NCBI GenBank assembly: GCA_038503075.1
Contig: JBCAML010000012.1
Span: 1,364,001-1,428,000 of the forward strand
DNA: 64,000 nt
From: Gyromitra esculenta
Lineage: Eukaryota; Ascomycota; Pezizomycetes; Pezizales; Discinaceae
Direction of reading: 5' to 3'
Position numbers and translations under genes: made by a program. Below the pieces are notes generated by a model that was given only the letters and a program-made list of their open reading frames with translations, had not been told where the DNA came from and ran no database searches. Shown piece after piece: positions 21,271 to 33,617 of the stretch; the stretch's first letter is position 1, and every line of letters begins with the position of its first letter.

Positions 21271-22976
21271 GTGGTAGAGGGGCGTCTTGCGTCTCCTAAT
21301 TCAGCCGTTCGATCGTTTGCATCTTATATTCTTTCACCAACTCCTTCAGATAATCCCAGCTGTCGAGCTGACAGGCGACCGGGAGGCGCGTTGAGGCAAG
21401 TATTCGCCACTCTGGTCGACGATGAGAACACGCCTGATACCTGTGCCTCTTTAGTCCTGCGTGTAGAGATCACATTCGGAGCCGCTTATCGGAGCTATAG
21501 AGATGCAATGGCCTGGAATATCACAAACCCATGGTCGTTTCTCTCGGACCAGGATGAAGCCCCGTGGAATTGGAATTACGCTAGTGCCCCGCCATCAATT
21601 TCGTCCGATGAGAACGAGACTGTCGTTCACGCTGACGAATACGATCACCATGGATCTTCTTCATCTGGTGGCGAAGACGTGGAGGGTCATGGAATTCAGG
21701 ACCACCATGATTGCCAATCAACAAGGAACCATGATGGGGACGGAGTAAGATTATATCTGGTTCCTAGGTACTCTCTTCTGTCTGTGTGGTAATAAGTGAG
21801 AAGGAGGTTACTAGGCTGTGCTCTAACCAAGTGCATAAACCAATAGCTCATACGCGCGACCACAATAGCAATGCATCCCTGGCACCATGCGACTCGAATA
21901 CTTGTTCTCCCACGATTCCTGATACAATGGACTGTCAATTTACTGCTCGGGCGATTAATCATAGTGTTCCGGCTTCAACAGTTCTGAATGACCAGGACTG
22001 CTATCTCAGCAGGATTCCATGATTTGCTTCGGAATGGATCTCGACCCAAACCTCTAACATCAGAGAAAAAACTGGACCAGTTTCTATGGACGGTATAGTT
22101 TCGTCGACCGAGCGAGCCAGACTTGCGATGGGTTCCTTGCCCCTCGTATCCTACTCTCTGACAACCAGTCATATCCTGTTCTGCTCCAAGTTCTAGTGGC
22201 TCACGTATTCAGATAAACCAAGCTTTCTCTCCTGAGATGCCTGTGGGCCGCACCTCGTACCCCCCCGTATCGCCGCAGCAGCTACCAGGAGACCAAGACC
22301 AACCGCAAATCTGACCCCTGTTCGTCGTCGAGGGAAAGATGGAGTGTTGGATACACCAACGATATTTCAAGATCAGAATATTGTGCAAGTCCCTGCCACT
22401 AGCAGAAGAACTTCCAGTATATTTGGCATCACCTCCCTACGCAGATGCGGCGTCAGCGAGGCAATAAAACAATCTCGGGTCGTCGAAACGGAGCGCGGTT
22501 TCCCCACCAGTCTCACTACCCTCACGTCCCATCGCAGCGGTAACATCCCACACGTGCTAGTATCTCAGTCAATGGTAGAGAACAATACGGAAACACCTAG
22601 GCAGCCGCAGAATATAGAAAATGGCCAAGGGCGTTGTGGCCAGTGCCACACGATCTACGCTTTCTCCCTATTGTCTCAGAGTGGGGTTAGCGAAACGACC
22701 GCCTGTGGAGGCAGTCCTAGGCGAGGCAGTGAACACTGCCCGACTTCCGAAATCTTGAAGTTGGTGATGAGAGGAGCTAGCACCCGCAATGATGGAAGCA
22801 GTGGGGCTAGCATAAACTCAGGATTGCAGGACCGGATTGGGTTGGCCTCTATATCGTCAATACCCAGTCCAATTCCGGTCCCGCGGGACATTACCCAGCG
22901 GGGATATCAGCCTATTACCGAGGCGATCCCACGGCAACATCAGGCTACCAGATTACCTTCCATGATGCGGATTTGA
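21271..22976 (+). pseudogene. Unknown gene family, paralogue B (several frameshifts)
   Basis: Pieces of one gene in changing frames: 21271-21792 (first ATG at 21503; acidic and His/Ser-rich, DEYDHHGSSSSGGEDVEGHG), 21786-22022, about 22130-22290 in a third frame (SCSAPSSSGSRIQIN) and 22344-22976 (210 residues). The last three match paralogue A in order, ending in EILKLVM...DRIGL...RDITQRGY. Shifts between pieces could include introns (42-50 bp gaps with AG ends exist near 21811), but no clean set of splice sites joins all parts, so I call it broken. Gln/Ser/Arg-rich, no known domain. Identity to A in the best region is roughly one residue in three, so the duplication is old. Confidence 0.6.
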
Positions 22977-25900
22977 GACTTTATCGGCCCTATGCTAGAC
23001 CAGGAATAAGTTGCTAATAGCTCTGTTCCATAGATGCATCTCTCCCTCTGAGCGGCACAAACTATGCCCGCCCGGAGTGTTGAAGACTGTAGATCGCTGT
23101 CCCCGACATCTTCAAATATCGACCCTCAACCGCAGACACATGGAATGAATGGACAGACGGCAGCGTAACTACTTGAAATAGTAGTGTACCCGGATTGAAC
23201 CCACAGCCACGCTGTGGGGTGCGATCACGGGAAGAGGTGCAGCCTATGTCTCCAAAGCAACCACGGTGGCCTTGGTAGAGGGAAGATCCGTCGGGTCGTA
23301 TTCTACGACAGGCCGTCAAATTAAGCTACGAGAATGCGCTAATCCTTCATGGAGAGGTGAGGCCGGAGGGTACTCTGATTTTCTTCAGTAAGGAGTTGGA
23401 TCCATACATTTTCTCATATAACCGGTATTATGCTATTCAAGAATATCGCATCCATCACTATGGTCAAAATAACGAGTAGCATAAAGTGTGGGAAAGGTTA
23501 TCGGGTTTCTTAGTCAGCAAATTGGAAACTTGAACGTACCGTAGCTCGTGCTCGGGGACTTATACATTTTTATCCACCTTAAGACTATTCAAATCGTTCC
23601 AAATTCAATTCTCCTGAGTTGGTGGCTCACTACAAACCAGCATTTAACGTGCGGATTCTGATCTTGCTCACAGAGAACATGGGTGCTCGAAATGTAATTA
23701 GTCTCGTAATGCAAGGAAGAATTGAGCATAAGTTAGCGGGCATGACAACTCTAAAATAGTGGTCCATTTTTTGTACCTAAGATGTAAAAGCCACATGATC
23801 AATGAATATTACTTCATTAGATTTAAAGTAAATACGTTTCACCAGTAGTAGAAACATACAATCGCTTGGTTTGTCCAAGAAAGGCGGGGGAAAGTCCACA
23901 TATATACTGAAAATTCGCCACCATCTTAGCCATTTTCCAGATTCTTGATATGTGATAGTATCAGTCATTCATTACCAGATTCAATCGTCAGAAGAGCTAA
24001 TATCGTCCTAACTGCAAGTCCTTCTTAACCTAGCTAGATCAGCGGGAGCGCAGCTCGAGATATTTAAACGCATCTATGTAGTGGGCATAGCGTGGTTGCT
24101 GTCGCTGGTGTGCCACTGATAGCTGTTTGCTACCCTCGAAAGCCGGATCGGACGTTGGTAGTTACGTTCCACCACTGTGAAGGGTTGCTGGTCTGTATTG
24201 CCACGTCAGAAAAGCTCAATTCCGGTTTTCGGATCAGCTAACACCACATGAAGTTAGGCAAGCGAACGATTACGTGCACTTTTGAATCAACAAAAGCAGG
24301 GATCGCGCCCGTGCTCCAGTAGTTGGGTTTATGGTCTGTAGTCTCGCTCGATATATTGAAATCCACTGCTGTTAAAAAGGCAAAATGTCGCGGTGAGGGA
24401 TATTAGAGTATTGGGATTTACTAATCTCTTTGTAAATTTCAGTTACGAAGCGATGCTGCACCGTCTTCCAGATAAGAATATTTTATATTGTACGGACCGG
24501 TACCATGCCTGAGCAACGAGAATAATTTGCGAGATGTAGAAAAAACATCAAATACAATGAAAAGCGTAGCACGTTCTCAGATCACTCTCGTTGCCCAGTT
24601 ACTTACAGGTTTATTCTGATGATGCGCCCAGCGCAAATGGGTTGATCATGTCATGGGATTCGATTATGTATGTTATATGTACAATTGTTTTCCACAGTTA
24701 TAAGCCGCCTCCAAATTAAGCCACATTTACACTTGATCGTGATCAGTACATAATGGCATGAATTTGGATGGTACTTTCAAATGTATGTTAGTATCGGATT
24801 TATAACTTTCCTGTGTGACACGCATTGGAAGTTCTTCAATAATAAAATTCATTAAATATAGCCGAATTCATTCTGAACATAGAAAAATCTTATTGACATA
24901 ATGACATCTTGCTATAAGGATTATCTTATACCACGTGAACTTATTAGTCACTCTATTTTCCAATCGCATTGGTAGATTGACCGCGGTATCCAGTGCGCAA
25001 GAGACTGTTTCGAATGTAGTCTTATTGGTGCGCACAACGTCGCATCCATTTCCTCCTACTGATTTACATTGTAAACTGCTATCATACGAAGTCGTAACTC
25101 ACCAATCAGATATGGAATGATCCTTCCAACCTAGCCTCGATTCCCTCTCTCACTCTACTCCGGATGCGGTTTAGAGCAAAATAAAATATGCTGGGTAATA
25201 CATGTGGGTTTGGGTTTTTAGTCACATGACATGTTTTGCTCACCGCTTCTCTTCGCTAGGTTGAGCCTGGACATTAAGTCCTGGATTCTAGTATGGAGAA
25301 ATAACTTGGAATAACAATCTTTAAACGAATATTGCACGCATTCTGCTCCACTAACCAAAACTGGGGGCTCTATTTGCGCTAGTCCGATTCAGAGTGCGTA
25401 TACTATCCAAAACTTTAAAGTAGACGATGGTCGTGGTCCTTGACTATTAAGGTGGAGCGGCGCCCTTGGCTTGGCTTGGATCACAAAGCGCTTTACTAGA
25501 GATAGCTCTATACTCACTAGAGATCAGGATTACTAATCTCGCACATAAACGTTCATTCGTTAAACCTAAGGTATTCGGGAATGCGGAGACAATCCATCAA
25601 CACACAATATAGGAAAGGATTGCCATGTAACAAGTTGATTGCGAGGGCACAGGTTCATAGATAATGTTGCCCTCTAAAAGGCAGGTTTTTAGGAGCATAA
25701 ATGTGTCTTAATATTAGAATTTTATAGCAAGAGAGCAACCCACACGGGAACACGCCTCAACGCAGTTTTCATCTTTTAGACATACATATTTATTCCGCTA
25801 TACAGCGCTCAAAGCCCTCGCATAAAGTTCGGATCACTGGTCCTCTTTCATAGTCGAGGATCACTACCTTGTCGAATTTAATATTTATGGTTAGTTAGTG

Positions 25901-26090
25901 TGCGCGCTCTACACTTGATTGACGCAAATGGAGCGCATAGTCTTTCTCGGTAAAGTAAGGGGGACTTAGGGTGTACTTAGAAACTACTATTTTTGAAGTC
26001 TAGTGGGGAGTGGTTAACGATCGGGTTCTGTGGTCTGAAGGTCATATCCATATTCGTCAATCACGTGACTAATACTGTATATTCACCTAC
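22977..26090. other. Stretch without a recognisable gene
   Basis: No ORF above about 90 codons and none with motifs. The only repeat seen is a 70-bp match at 25575-25650 to repeat X copy 2 (19165-19230). A T/A-rich segment spans 24400-24930. Confidence 0.5.
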
Positions 26091-26395
26091 ATGTATCTAA
26101 GCCGGATTCCAGGCCACTTCCAACCTATGACCTTCGTACATCTGGACACAAGCTCACAGGTTACCTATTCTACCGTGCCTAAGAAATTCGTCATTGTGCC
26201 CCCCTATCTTATGTCCAACATCCGCTATACTTCAATCGTGCGAAGCACTGAAAGTTCTTGTCTGCCGATAAACTCTTTCATACTAGCCATCTTGCTCTCT
26301 CCGTATCAAGCATCTCTTTATATCCCATACCGGTATGTTTATTGGCCTCCTAACTCCTAATAACATCCCATTCATAACATAGATGCTTGTTTGAC
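26091..26395 (+). other. Possible upstream exons of the 26.5-kb gene
   Basis: An ATG frame runs from 26091 (MYLSRIPGHFQPM) into a textbook short fungal intron at 26333-26382 (donor GTATGT, CCTAAC branch sites, end ATAG, 50 bp). A 13-base exon (26383-26395) would then run to a GTATGA donor, and an acceptor at 26508 keeps the frame of the next ORF. The first intron looks real; the chain is less sure because the second branch site lies close to its donor. If wrong, the gene simply starts at the ATG at 26536. Confidence 0.3.
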
Positions 26396-26535
26396 GTATG
26401 AAGACTAACTAATTCCTTTAACAATCAACGTAAGAGAGGACACAGTAAGTGGAGATTACAAATATCATAGCGAGTCAAGCTTGACGTCTAGAGTCAAGTC
26501 ACGGTTAGTTATTGCTCTGGCATATAGACGCAGTC

Positions 26536-29500
26536 ATGGAATTGATTCGTGATCACGAACTTTCCGTGGTTGAATTGGGAGACGAACAAGTGCTGGACGG
26601 AAGCTATAATGTCATCAACGATTATGTTCGAGAGATGTCCAAGCGGATGGGTGATGAGGGTCACTGGGCATATGTCCCATTTGATGGATTCGATAGCTTC
26701 AGCCGCGTCATCATTGGGCGGACGGGAGAAAATCGAGTTACCGAAATGAACTATAACTTGCAACTTGGACTTACATCACTCTATATCGAAGGCCATCAGA
26801 AGTTAGAGAGGATACGAGCAGACATGCTTCAAATGGCTATCCTTTCACCGGACGAGCAGCAAACACAAGAAAACGAACTGATAAAAGCCCGAGAAAATCT
26901 TCGTACATGTGAAAAGGCTATACACACCGCGTGGGGTATACAAGGCGCTCTGCACATGTGGCGTTCCCACTGGCAAAGTCCACACTATAGAGGGCGATTT
27001 TCAAGGACTCTTTATCGAGAGGTGCTGGACGCCTGGAAAGCTGTCCGGGATGAGATGGGAGAAGAAGATAGCTTAAGCGTCACATGGCTCGACAGTTGGG
27101 CTAAACGATTTACAGATTACTATAATCACGAACAGGATGGGGCACAGCAAATGCTAAGTTGGAATATGATCCACGATGTGGGGGATGCTGATTTTGGTCA
27201 CCAACCAATACATCGGTGGCAGGTGGAGATCAATAAATTTCGGTACCGCCACCGTAGTATCCTTGATATTCGGACCACCATCGCAGGCATTAAAGAGAGG
27301 ATGTCACAGTTTCGGTTAATGATCAAAGACCCCCAATCCTATCATGGCTGGTCTGCTCAAAATTGGTTCTGGCAAACAAAAACAGAAGAGTTTAGGACCC
27401 TGAACAGCCAATTGATGGATCTCGAGTTTCGCGAACGCCTCCAAGACAGCCCAAGCTCACTGAAGAAGTTCTTGGAACTCGATAGATTGGCTTTGGTTAT
27501 GTTTAAGAATCAGATAATAGAATCTTTCTCTGGATATAGTCACTCTACGATACGGGCGGACCAGATGATCGATACCTGGCATGCTACATTCTGTCTCCTA
27601 CTCAATTACGATATGCTTTGCACGGGCTACGCATGGAGCCACGTGAAAAGTACAGCAGAGATGGACACTGACTGTTTTATCATTAACTATCAAGATATTG
27701 GCTCGAAGAGAGGCGGTTGGGAGTGCCCTATCGCAATGGAAAAAATAGATAACTTTCTACTAGGTCTCAAATCATTCGTTAAACGGAGATCAGAAAGTCT
27801 CAGACGAAGAAATAAGAAAACAGCCACAAAATCAACTCCCCCGAAATCAGCATTACCTATTGTCCCAGATCAATGTCCTGTGGCAGGCAATTTAGACGGG
27901 GAAAAAAACGAGTCTGGATCTATTTTTGCGGACGGTAAAGAAGGATTACCAAATATTGCAATGTCCGACCCGGAAGCTGTGTAGGTTCCCATATGAATGT
28001 CCCTGATTTAGGAAGAACTAACGATCACAAGTAGTGGCCCTCCGTTACCGTCGCCAACGAGTATCGATACTGCGGAGAAACAGAAGATGAAAGATAATGA
28101 CCATCAGCTAATTCCGGATACCGGTAATGGGTGTTTCAAACATGAAAAAACCAAGGAACAGATTTCAATGTCACCATTTCACTTTAAAAGATTAAAAAAG
28201 ACACCTCTCGTACACAAAATTATTAAAGACTCCCCTGACTCCACGCCAACCACTGAGGCTTCCGGTTTCGACTGGTTTGACGATGTTAACGAATCGACTA
28301 CACGTCCCTATTCACCACCGACGCCTTATGACAAAAAACCGAAGGGTAAGAAACATGAGATAAATGGCACCGAAGACGAAAGCCAACCAGAACGAAGGGC
28401 ATCCGCAAGTGTTGACAAAACAAGTGATGGGTATTTTAATTCTAAGACAGTTATCAATGAGAAAGATCGTCTCCGAGGCGTAACTTATGCAACTGTAACA
28501 AAGACTGGAGATCGAATGGGAGCAGTCAAACAGTTTATTACAACATCACAATCTTTGGAGAAAAAGGTAACAGACGCTTTGCCAACCCTGGCAAAGAATA
28601 ACGAAAGCGTTAAAGGGAGCAATGAACAATCCCAAGGACAAATTAATCCCTCCACTGGCCCCTGGGTCAAAGTTTTGAAGAAGAAATTGACCAAAAAAGT
28701 GACGCAAACAAACACGAAGAAGATAGATATTCGGACACCGCCAAGAGAGGGAAAGAGAAAATCAGACTCCGATGATTTTTCATGCCGATCGCCAAAGCCA
28801 AGACCCCTCAGCGCTTCAACTCTGCCCGTAGAGATCTCTGGGGTATCAAGCGCCAACCCAAAGCACTTCACCGCTGATATCCCATATGCACCGCCACCCT
28901 GGAAACCGTGCCCACAAGAAACCGCGAAGAAGACGAAAGATGTGCTGCCATCTGCTAACGTGCTTGACACTAAGTGCATAGATAGTACCACGATAAAGCG
29001 TATCGAGGAGGGGAGCATTGCTAAGAAATCACAAGAAAAAACTCCTGCGGATCTCTTAGGAGACACAGACACTACAGATCACCAGACCATGCCGCGAGCG
29101 AAAGGAAATGCAAAATTATTCCCTGATCAGGGTCAAGCGTCAAAGTTAGGGGCGTCTTCCGAAGGCAATGTTAGAATAAATACCATACAACCGAAGTCTG
29201 AGAGAAAGCCGTGTTTGAGTATAACTAGAAACAAATTGGCGATGGAGGTTCCGTTAGGCGAGAAATGTGACACGGTGGAGGATATGCCAATCTACGGCTT
29301 GTTCGGAGCAGAGCCACGATCAATAGAACATCGCCTACTACCAAAATTCATCGAGAAATCAAGTATGTGCTCCGGGTCTTATTCATAGAAAATATCTTAC
29401 TTATTCTAGGTATGAAAGATGACACGGAGGTAAGAGATACATCGGCCGATGTCCACACTACTAGCTCCCAACCATCTGTTAGTCTCTCCAAGCTCCTGGG

Positions 29501-30149
29501 TGACGTTAATCAAGAGATTGATGACGCAAACCCCCAAGGTACTAGGGAAATGGACTTGGTTTCCAGTGCATCATGTACCAGGGCCGATGATCCCATAAGG
29601 GCCAATGATCCCACATGCAATAGCGATCCTACCGGGGGCAATGACCAACCAACACAGCCAAAAGACACTGTACCTTCAGGCCAATTCCTATCAGAGGGGG
29701 CTGATGCAAGAATAGCAGGGGACTTGGAAGTGAGTGATCACAAACTTCAGAGTCCTGAGAATATTGGACCAGATGAGACAGTGTATGAGAGTAAGATGCT
29801 CCATGTTCCTAGATCACTGTCGGAGAAAAGTGGCGACGATGAAACGGCGGAGAGTGATGTTACACAGGAATATCCTAAGGATGGCCAAGATATAATTAAC
29901 CTAGTCAGCCGCTACAAGGGGAGTGCCAAGAGAGCACCATCACTTGAGGAACTGCTCGCGCAACGGTATCCTACTGGGTGCGTATCAGCAGATAACACAG
30001 CTCGAACTCCATCTCAGGTGAGTGAAGTAGAAGAGGACCATACTAGGAGCGAAAATGACCATGAGGAGTATGTCTCTTATGGAATGTTGGCATCGGGCAC
30101 TGAAAGTAAGGTCTATGACATGTTAGAGGCATATTATGAGTCGACATAG
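26536..30149 (+). CDS. Three-exon gene for an unknown protein of about 1170 residues
   Basis: Exons 26536-27980, 28035-29362 and 29410-30149 join three long ORFs in one frame. Total coding length is 3513 bases, an exact multiple of three, ending in TAG. Introns of 54 and 47 bp have donors GTAGGT and GTATGT, an ACTAAC branch site in the first and TTAC in the second, and acceptors GTAG and CTAG. Residues 1 to about 425 are rich in Trp, Tyr, His and charged residues and probably fold as helices. A basic stretch (KRRSESLRRRNKK) follows, and the remaining 700 residues look disordered (Lys/Ser/Thr/Pro/Asp/Glu), with short ANDP/DDP repeats near 29580-29640. I recognise no family. GVTYATVTK and GPWVKVLKKK weakly recall the linker of retrotransposon gag/ORF1 proteins. 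The start is the first ATG after an in-frame stop at 26506; an upstream extension is possible. Confidence 0.8.
27981..28034 (+). other. Intron 1 of the 26.5-kb gene
   Basis: GTAGGT donor, AGAACTAACGATC branch region, AAGTAG acceptor; 54 bp. It removes the apparent stop TAG at 27982 and joins two frames (phase 2). Confidence 0.85.
29363..29409 (+). other. Intron 2 of the 26.5-kb gene
   Basis: GTATGT donor, ATCTTACTTATTCTAG end; 47 bp, phase 1. It joins the second and third long frames without changing reading. Confidence 0.82.
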
Positions 30150-31675
30150 TATTTGCCATGCATGCAGAGGGCAATCGCAGCAAGGTCATATTGTAGAAAT
30201 GGCTGAAGATGGGGCGCGGGTCAAAGTTGATTGTTTTCAATTCTTGTGCGCGTCATATAAAGAGCAGAGGCCATAGGTAGTTCTTAATATGGAACCTTCC
30301 TTTCCTGATTCTGCTAGGAATACCACTAGCTTAGTAGGGAAGCTATGTAGCATCAAATGTATCTTTTAGTCTCCAAGTCGTCTGTTTAGGCCTTCAAAGA
30401 GACTTTTGACTTATGCCTGCGATCGAACAGAGCAGGCCGTGAGACAAGCAGTTTTGCATCATCCTAAGTGTGCCGCAGGATGGTGCACGACTTTGACTGC
30501 TGATCTGGACATCGATTGGCTTCCATTACCGTACGAGAAACTCGTCCCTTATTCGTTATTTATTTGCCCCTTATGAATCAATCCCCAAGACATTCTGCGC
30601 ACTCTCTTCCCCCTGCCTGTCATTGAGGTTATTGTATTATGTTATGAACGAACCCAAGTTTCGCATAGCTACGCAAAGAAGACCCCAGTTCCCCATCTCA
30701 CGCACTACCGAAATAACTAAAGCTGTCCTCGATAGCGCTTGTCTTCGGATCATCAAGTCGGAGCCGGTTCCGTTCCTGTGTGACAGATTGAGGTACGTGA
30801 GCGCGAACAAACCTTCCTGTGTATAAACTCATATTGTCTTGACGACGGGGCGCTTTGACGCCACTCACCTTCACCTTTCTCATAACCATAACCCGATGCC
30901 TTTTACCGTAGATCCCTAGTTGAAGTATCTTTAACAAAATCACAACGAGCCATAGCAATTACAGGGACCTTGCTGTTCCCGTACTCATTGTTTTCGGAGA
31001 GGAAAGTTTATAATATCCTAACATGTCTCCGATCGCGATGGTTCGGCCGCTCTAGCAGTTCCATACCACGCGGATCGAACTACTATCTTCTATTTACAGC
31101 CTTGACGGAAAAGTGCCAAATGTCAATACGAGCTAATCCATCTGTTACACTTCGAGAACAATGGTGAGTCGGGATAATTAGCATGCCGTAAGATCATCCC
31201 GAGCACCGCCAAGACGCTGCATAGAGTGCCAAATATGAGAGTTGTAAGCAGCTTTGACCTAATCATAACCCACTTTGTTACCGTATCTAAAACAATCCGT
31301 TAGTAGATATCGGTTATACCGACACTGCCAGAAGTAGATTTGCATTGCTGGCAGTATGAATCTGAGTCTGGTCTCTAAAGGAACGAATGAGTTGGTCTTG
31401 CTTAGTATTCTCGCCTTCCACAATCAGCAGGGCAAAAAGAACCGCAGCTGTAGGAAATAATGAAGAGTATAACCCTATAACGTCAATAGAGATATTACCA
31501 TCGCTAATACAGCGTACGTGAGAAGCAGAGATGTGGCCAAGCGGGACTGAACCAAAACGATTCCTTGGTATGATGAATTGTGAAACCGATAGAATGCTTA
31601 CCTGCTGGGTCGTGATATCCACATTCTCGCCTTCAGTGGTCCATATTGAAGAAGGAGCGGTTTCACATAAGTCAT
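30150..31675. other. Stretch without a recognisable gene
   Basis: Short ORFs only. A minus-strand frame at 31314-31691 ends its coding-looking part in a perfect splice donor CAG|GTAAGC (near 31600), so it might be an exon of the ORF listed next, but no acceptor could be fixed. Confidence 0.4.
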
Positions 31676-31972
31676 TCAAGATTTCCTCCACTCACGCGGC
31701 CAAGACAGTGCCCATAATCGCGGCCACGACCAACCAAGCGTATGGTAGACATTCTGCAACCCGAGAACCAGAATATCGCCCCTTATGTGAGCAGGGTCAA
31801 GGCGGCCACATAAGAATAGCAATATCATATATTCGACGTAGCTACGGACTCTACTCGAACTACTTTCGGACGTGTGTGCAGTCATCTGTTGAATCGGAAT
31901 GAAATTCCGATTGGACATCCTCGTACACAAAAGTATCAACGCCACGATTAGTACCGCGTATTTGTTTGTCAT
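31676..31972 (-). CDS. Hypothetical ORF with signal-peptide-like start
   Basis: ATG at 31972-31970. The start MTNKYAVLIVALILLCT has a charged n-region and a 12-residue hydrophobic core, as in secretion signals. The remaining 80 residues (Ser-rich, then VEYMILLFLCG, Trp-rich end) match nothing I know. It could be a first exon. Signal-like starts occur by chance among many ORFs, so confidence is low. Confidence 0.22.
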   Translation of the reverse strand: MTNKYAVLIVALILLCTRMSNRNFIPIQQMTAHTSESSSSRVRSYVEYMILLFLCGRLDPAHIRGDILVLGLQNVYHTLGWSWPRLWALSWPREWRKS

Positions 31973-33233
31973 TTTCCTCGTCAATTGCTCAAATCGTCAT
32001 TTAAACGAACGTCAGCTGTGATTTCCGCAACGATTGAAATTTTCTGCTTATGCTCATTAGTCTGTAGCTGACGAGAATCTGGTACAGCGAGGAGATGACT
32101 CTCCAATCGTACCGGAAACACTGATCCTCCGCCAATAATCGCAAAACGGAGAGTGTCCATTGCAGTCTATTTCTGATGGCGAAGAAGGTGGGAGGTATAG
32201 TGGTTGTTGGTGCGGGCGTAATTCATCCTCCCATCGCTGTCAATCAATTCTGCAGGAATGCGGCGACAGTTGCTTGGCAACTTCACTATTCCGTATGTGG
32301 TTGTCACTGACCGACGGGAGACGGAGGAGGATATGTACAATGGCCAGAGCCAAGAGAACTTAATTGATGCCGGTCTTCAGGATTGCGCATCTTGAACAGG
32401 TTCTTAGCCTGCCGCAAATGCATCAAGATCAGCGCAAAGAAAGAGCAGATAAATTTACACGGTCATTTATACTAGGTAATTGGCCAACTAGGTGTCAAGA
32501 ATATTGTTACCGGGGAAACCATAACGCCATAGCACCACGCGTCCGGGACAACGAGGAATTATCCGTAGCAAATATGGTGACCTACTCGAACAGATGGTCG
32601 TTAAATAAAGTGAATACGACTAAGCAACATGGAATAACGATTGGTAGTCTTTGCATATGAACATTTCTTGTCTGACCCAAAGGTAATGCTTGGGTGGCGT
32701 CCCTTCGGAGTGTGTTTGATGTCGTGTATTTGACGGTTACAGGCGTTGCCGTTGCTTCAGATTGCAGCCAAGATTTTCGTATGGCTCATTTGCCCAAATG
32801 TGGGAAGGAGAGGAGAATTTCCTATATGAACTCAATGCTTTTTCCTTCCACATTGGTCCTGTATATTATACAAAAGTTGTGCAATAGCCCTGCACCAATT
32901 CTCACCACGAGACCTCAGAACCTAGGTTCTGCGTTCTGACTATCCCCGCCGCGAAACCTGTTACTATAAGAGACTTCGATGTCCCGCGTAGCGAAATATT
33001 TATCTTTCTAATGTTTTCTGAGTTAAACGAGCAAGGCCCAGCAATATTAAGATGTTATGGTTGGAAGTGTTTCTCATTTATTCTGATTGATGGCTCCAAA
33101 TAGAACGTAGCAATAAATAATATATCTTGCAGTAAATCACAGTGCAAGCATGATCATATAGGTCCGCAAGCTGTGATCATCGACGACAAAGCATTACAGT
33201 TGTTTTTGTCTAGCATTTTCCAGCCTCACGATA
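31973..33233. other. Stretch without a recognisable gene
   Basis: ORFs of 60-98 codons at 32160-32660 and 32694-32939, no motifs, no shared repeats seen. Confidence 0.5.
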
Positions 33234-33617
33234 ATGGTTACGAAGGCGTTTTAATTGCTTCTTCTATACATATGCTTTAACGAGTACAAAAACCTGATCG
33301 CTAACATGACATGTGGATCAGCAAGATTCCCTCTTGATTACAAAAGCGCTCTTGACCTTCATCAGTATCTACTAGCTCTCAGTACGTTCAATGGAACTGG
33401 TATATCGTTTGAATTGGACGCGGAAAACCATAGCCGTGCCCGTGTGCCTATCTGTGTCTTTTTTAACATAGTGCCCGCACCCGAAGATCTTGAATCGTTT
33501 CTCCCCCATGGTGCATTGCCAATGATGCAACATAACATCAGCCTCAGCACTATAAGTCATTGTTTTGTATTATATTTTCTGCGATATCTCAAACTTCAGT
33601 ACGAGCATCCTTTGTGA
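33234..33617 (+). pseudogene. Effector-like small secreted protein, early stop
   Basis: From the ATG at 33234 one frame reads MVTKAF, a TAA at 33252-33254, then LLLLYICFNEYKNLIA and a further 104 residues to the stop at 33617. Read through the stop, the first 22 residues look like a complete secretion signal. The mature part starts NMTCGSARFPLDYKSALDLH, a Cys and aromatic spacing that loosely resembles small effectors of powdery mildews. A start at the internal ATG (33306) would lack the signal. The single stop suggests a recently lost gene or a coincidence of an ORF with a hydrophobic run. Confidence 0.35.

Noticed and set aside
23150..23300. tRNA-like B box GGTTCAATCCGG on the minus strand
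   Set aside because: No pairing T stem and no convincing A box at the right distance; no relation to the SINE bodies.
28485..29072. 195-codon minus-strand ORF opposite the 26.5-kb gene
   Set aside because: Lies wholly within exon 2 of the spliced plus-strand gene and has no motif.
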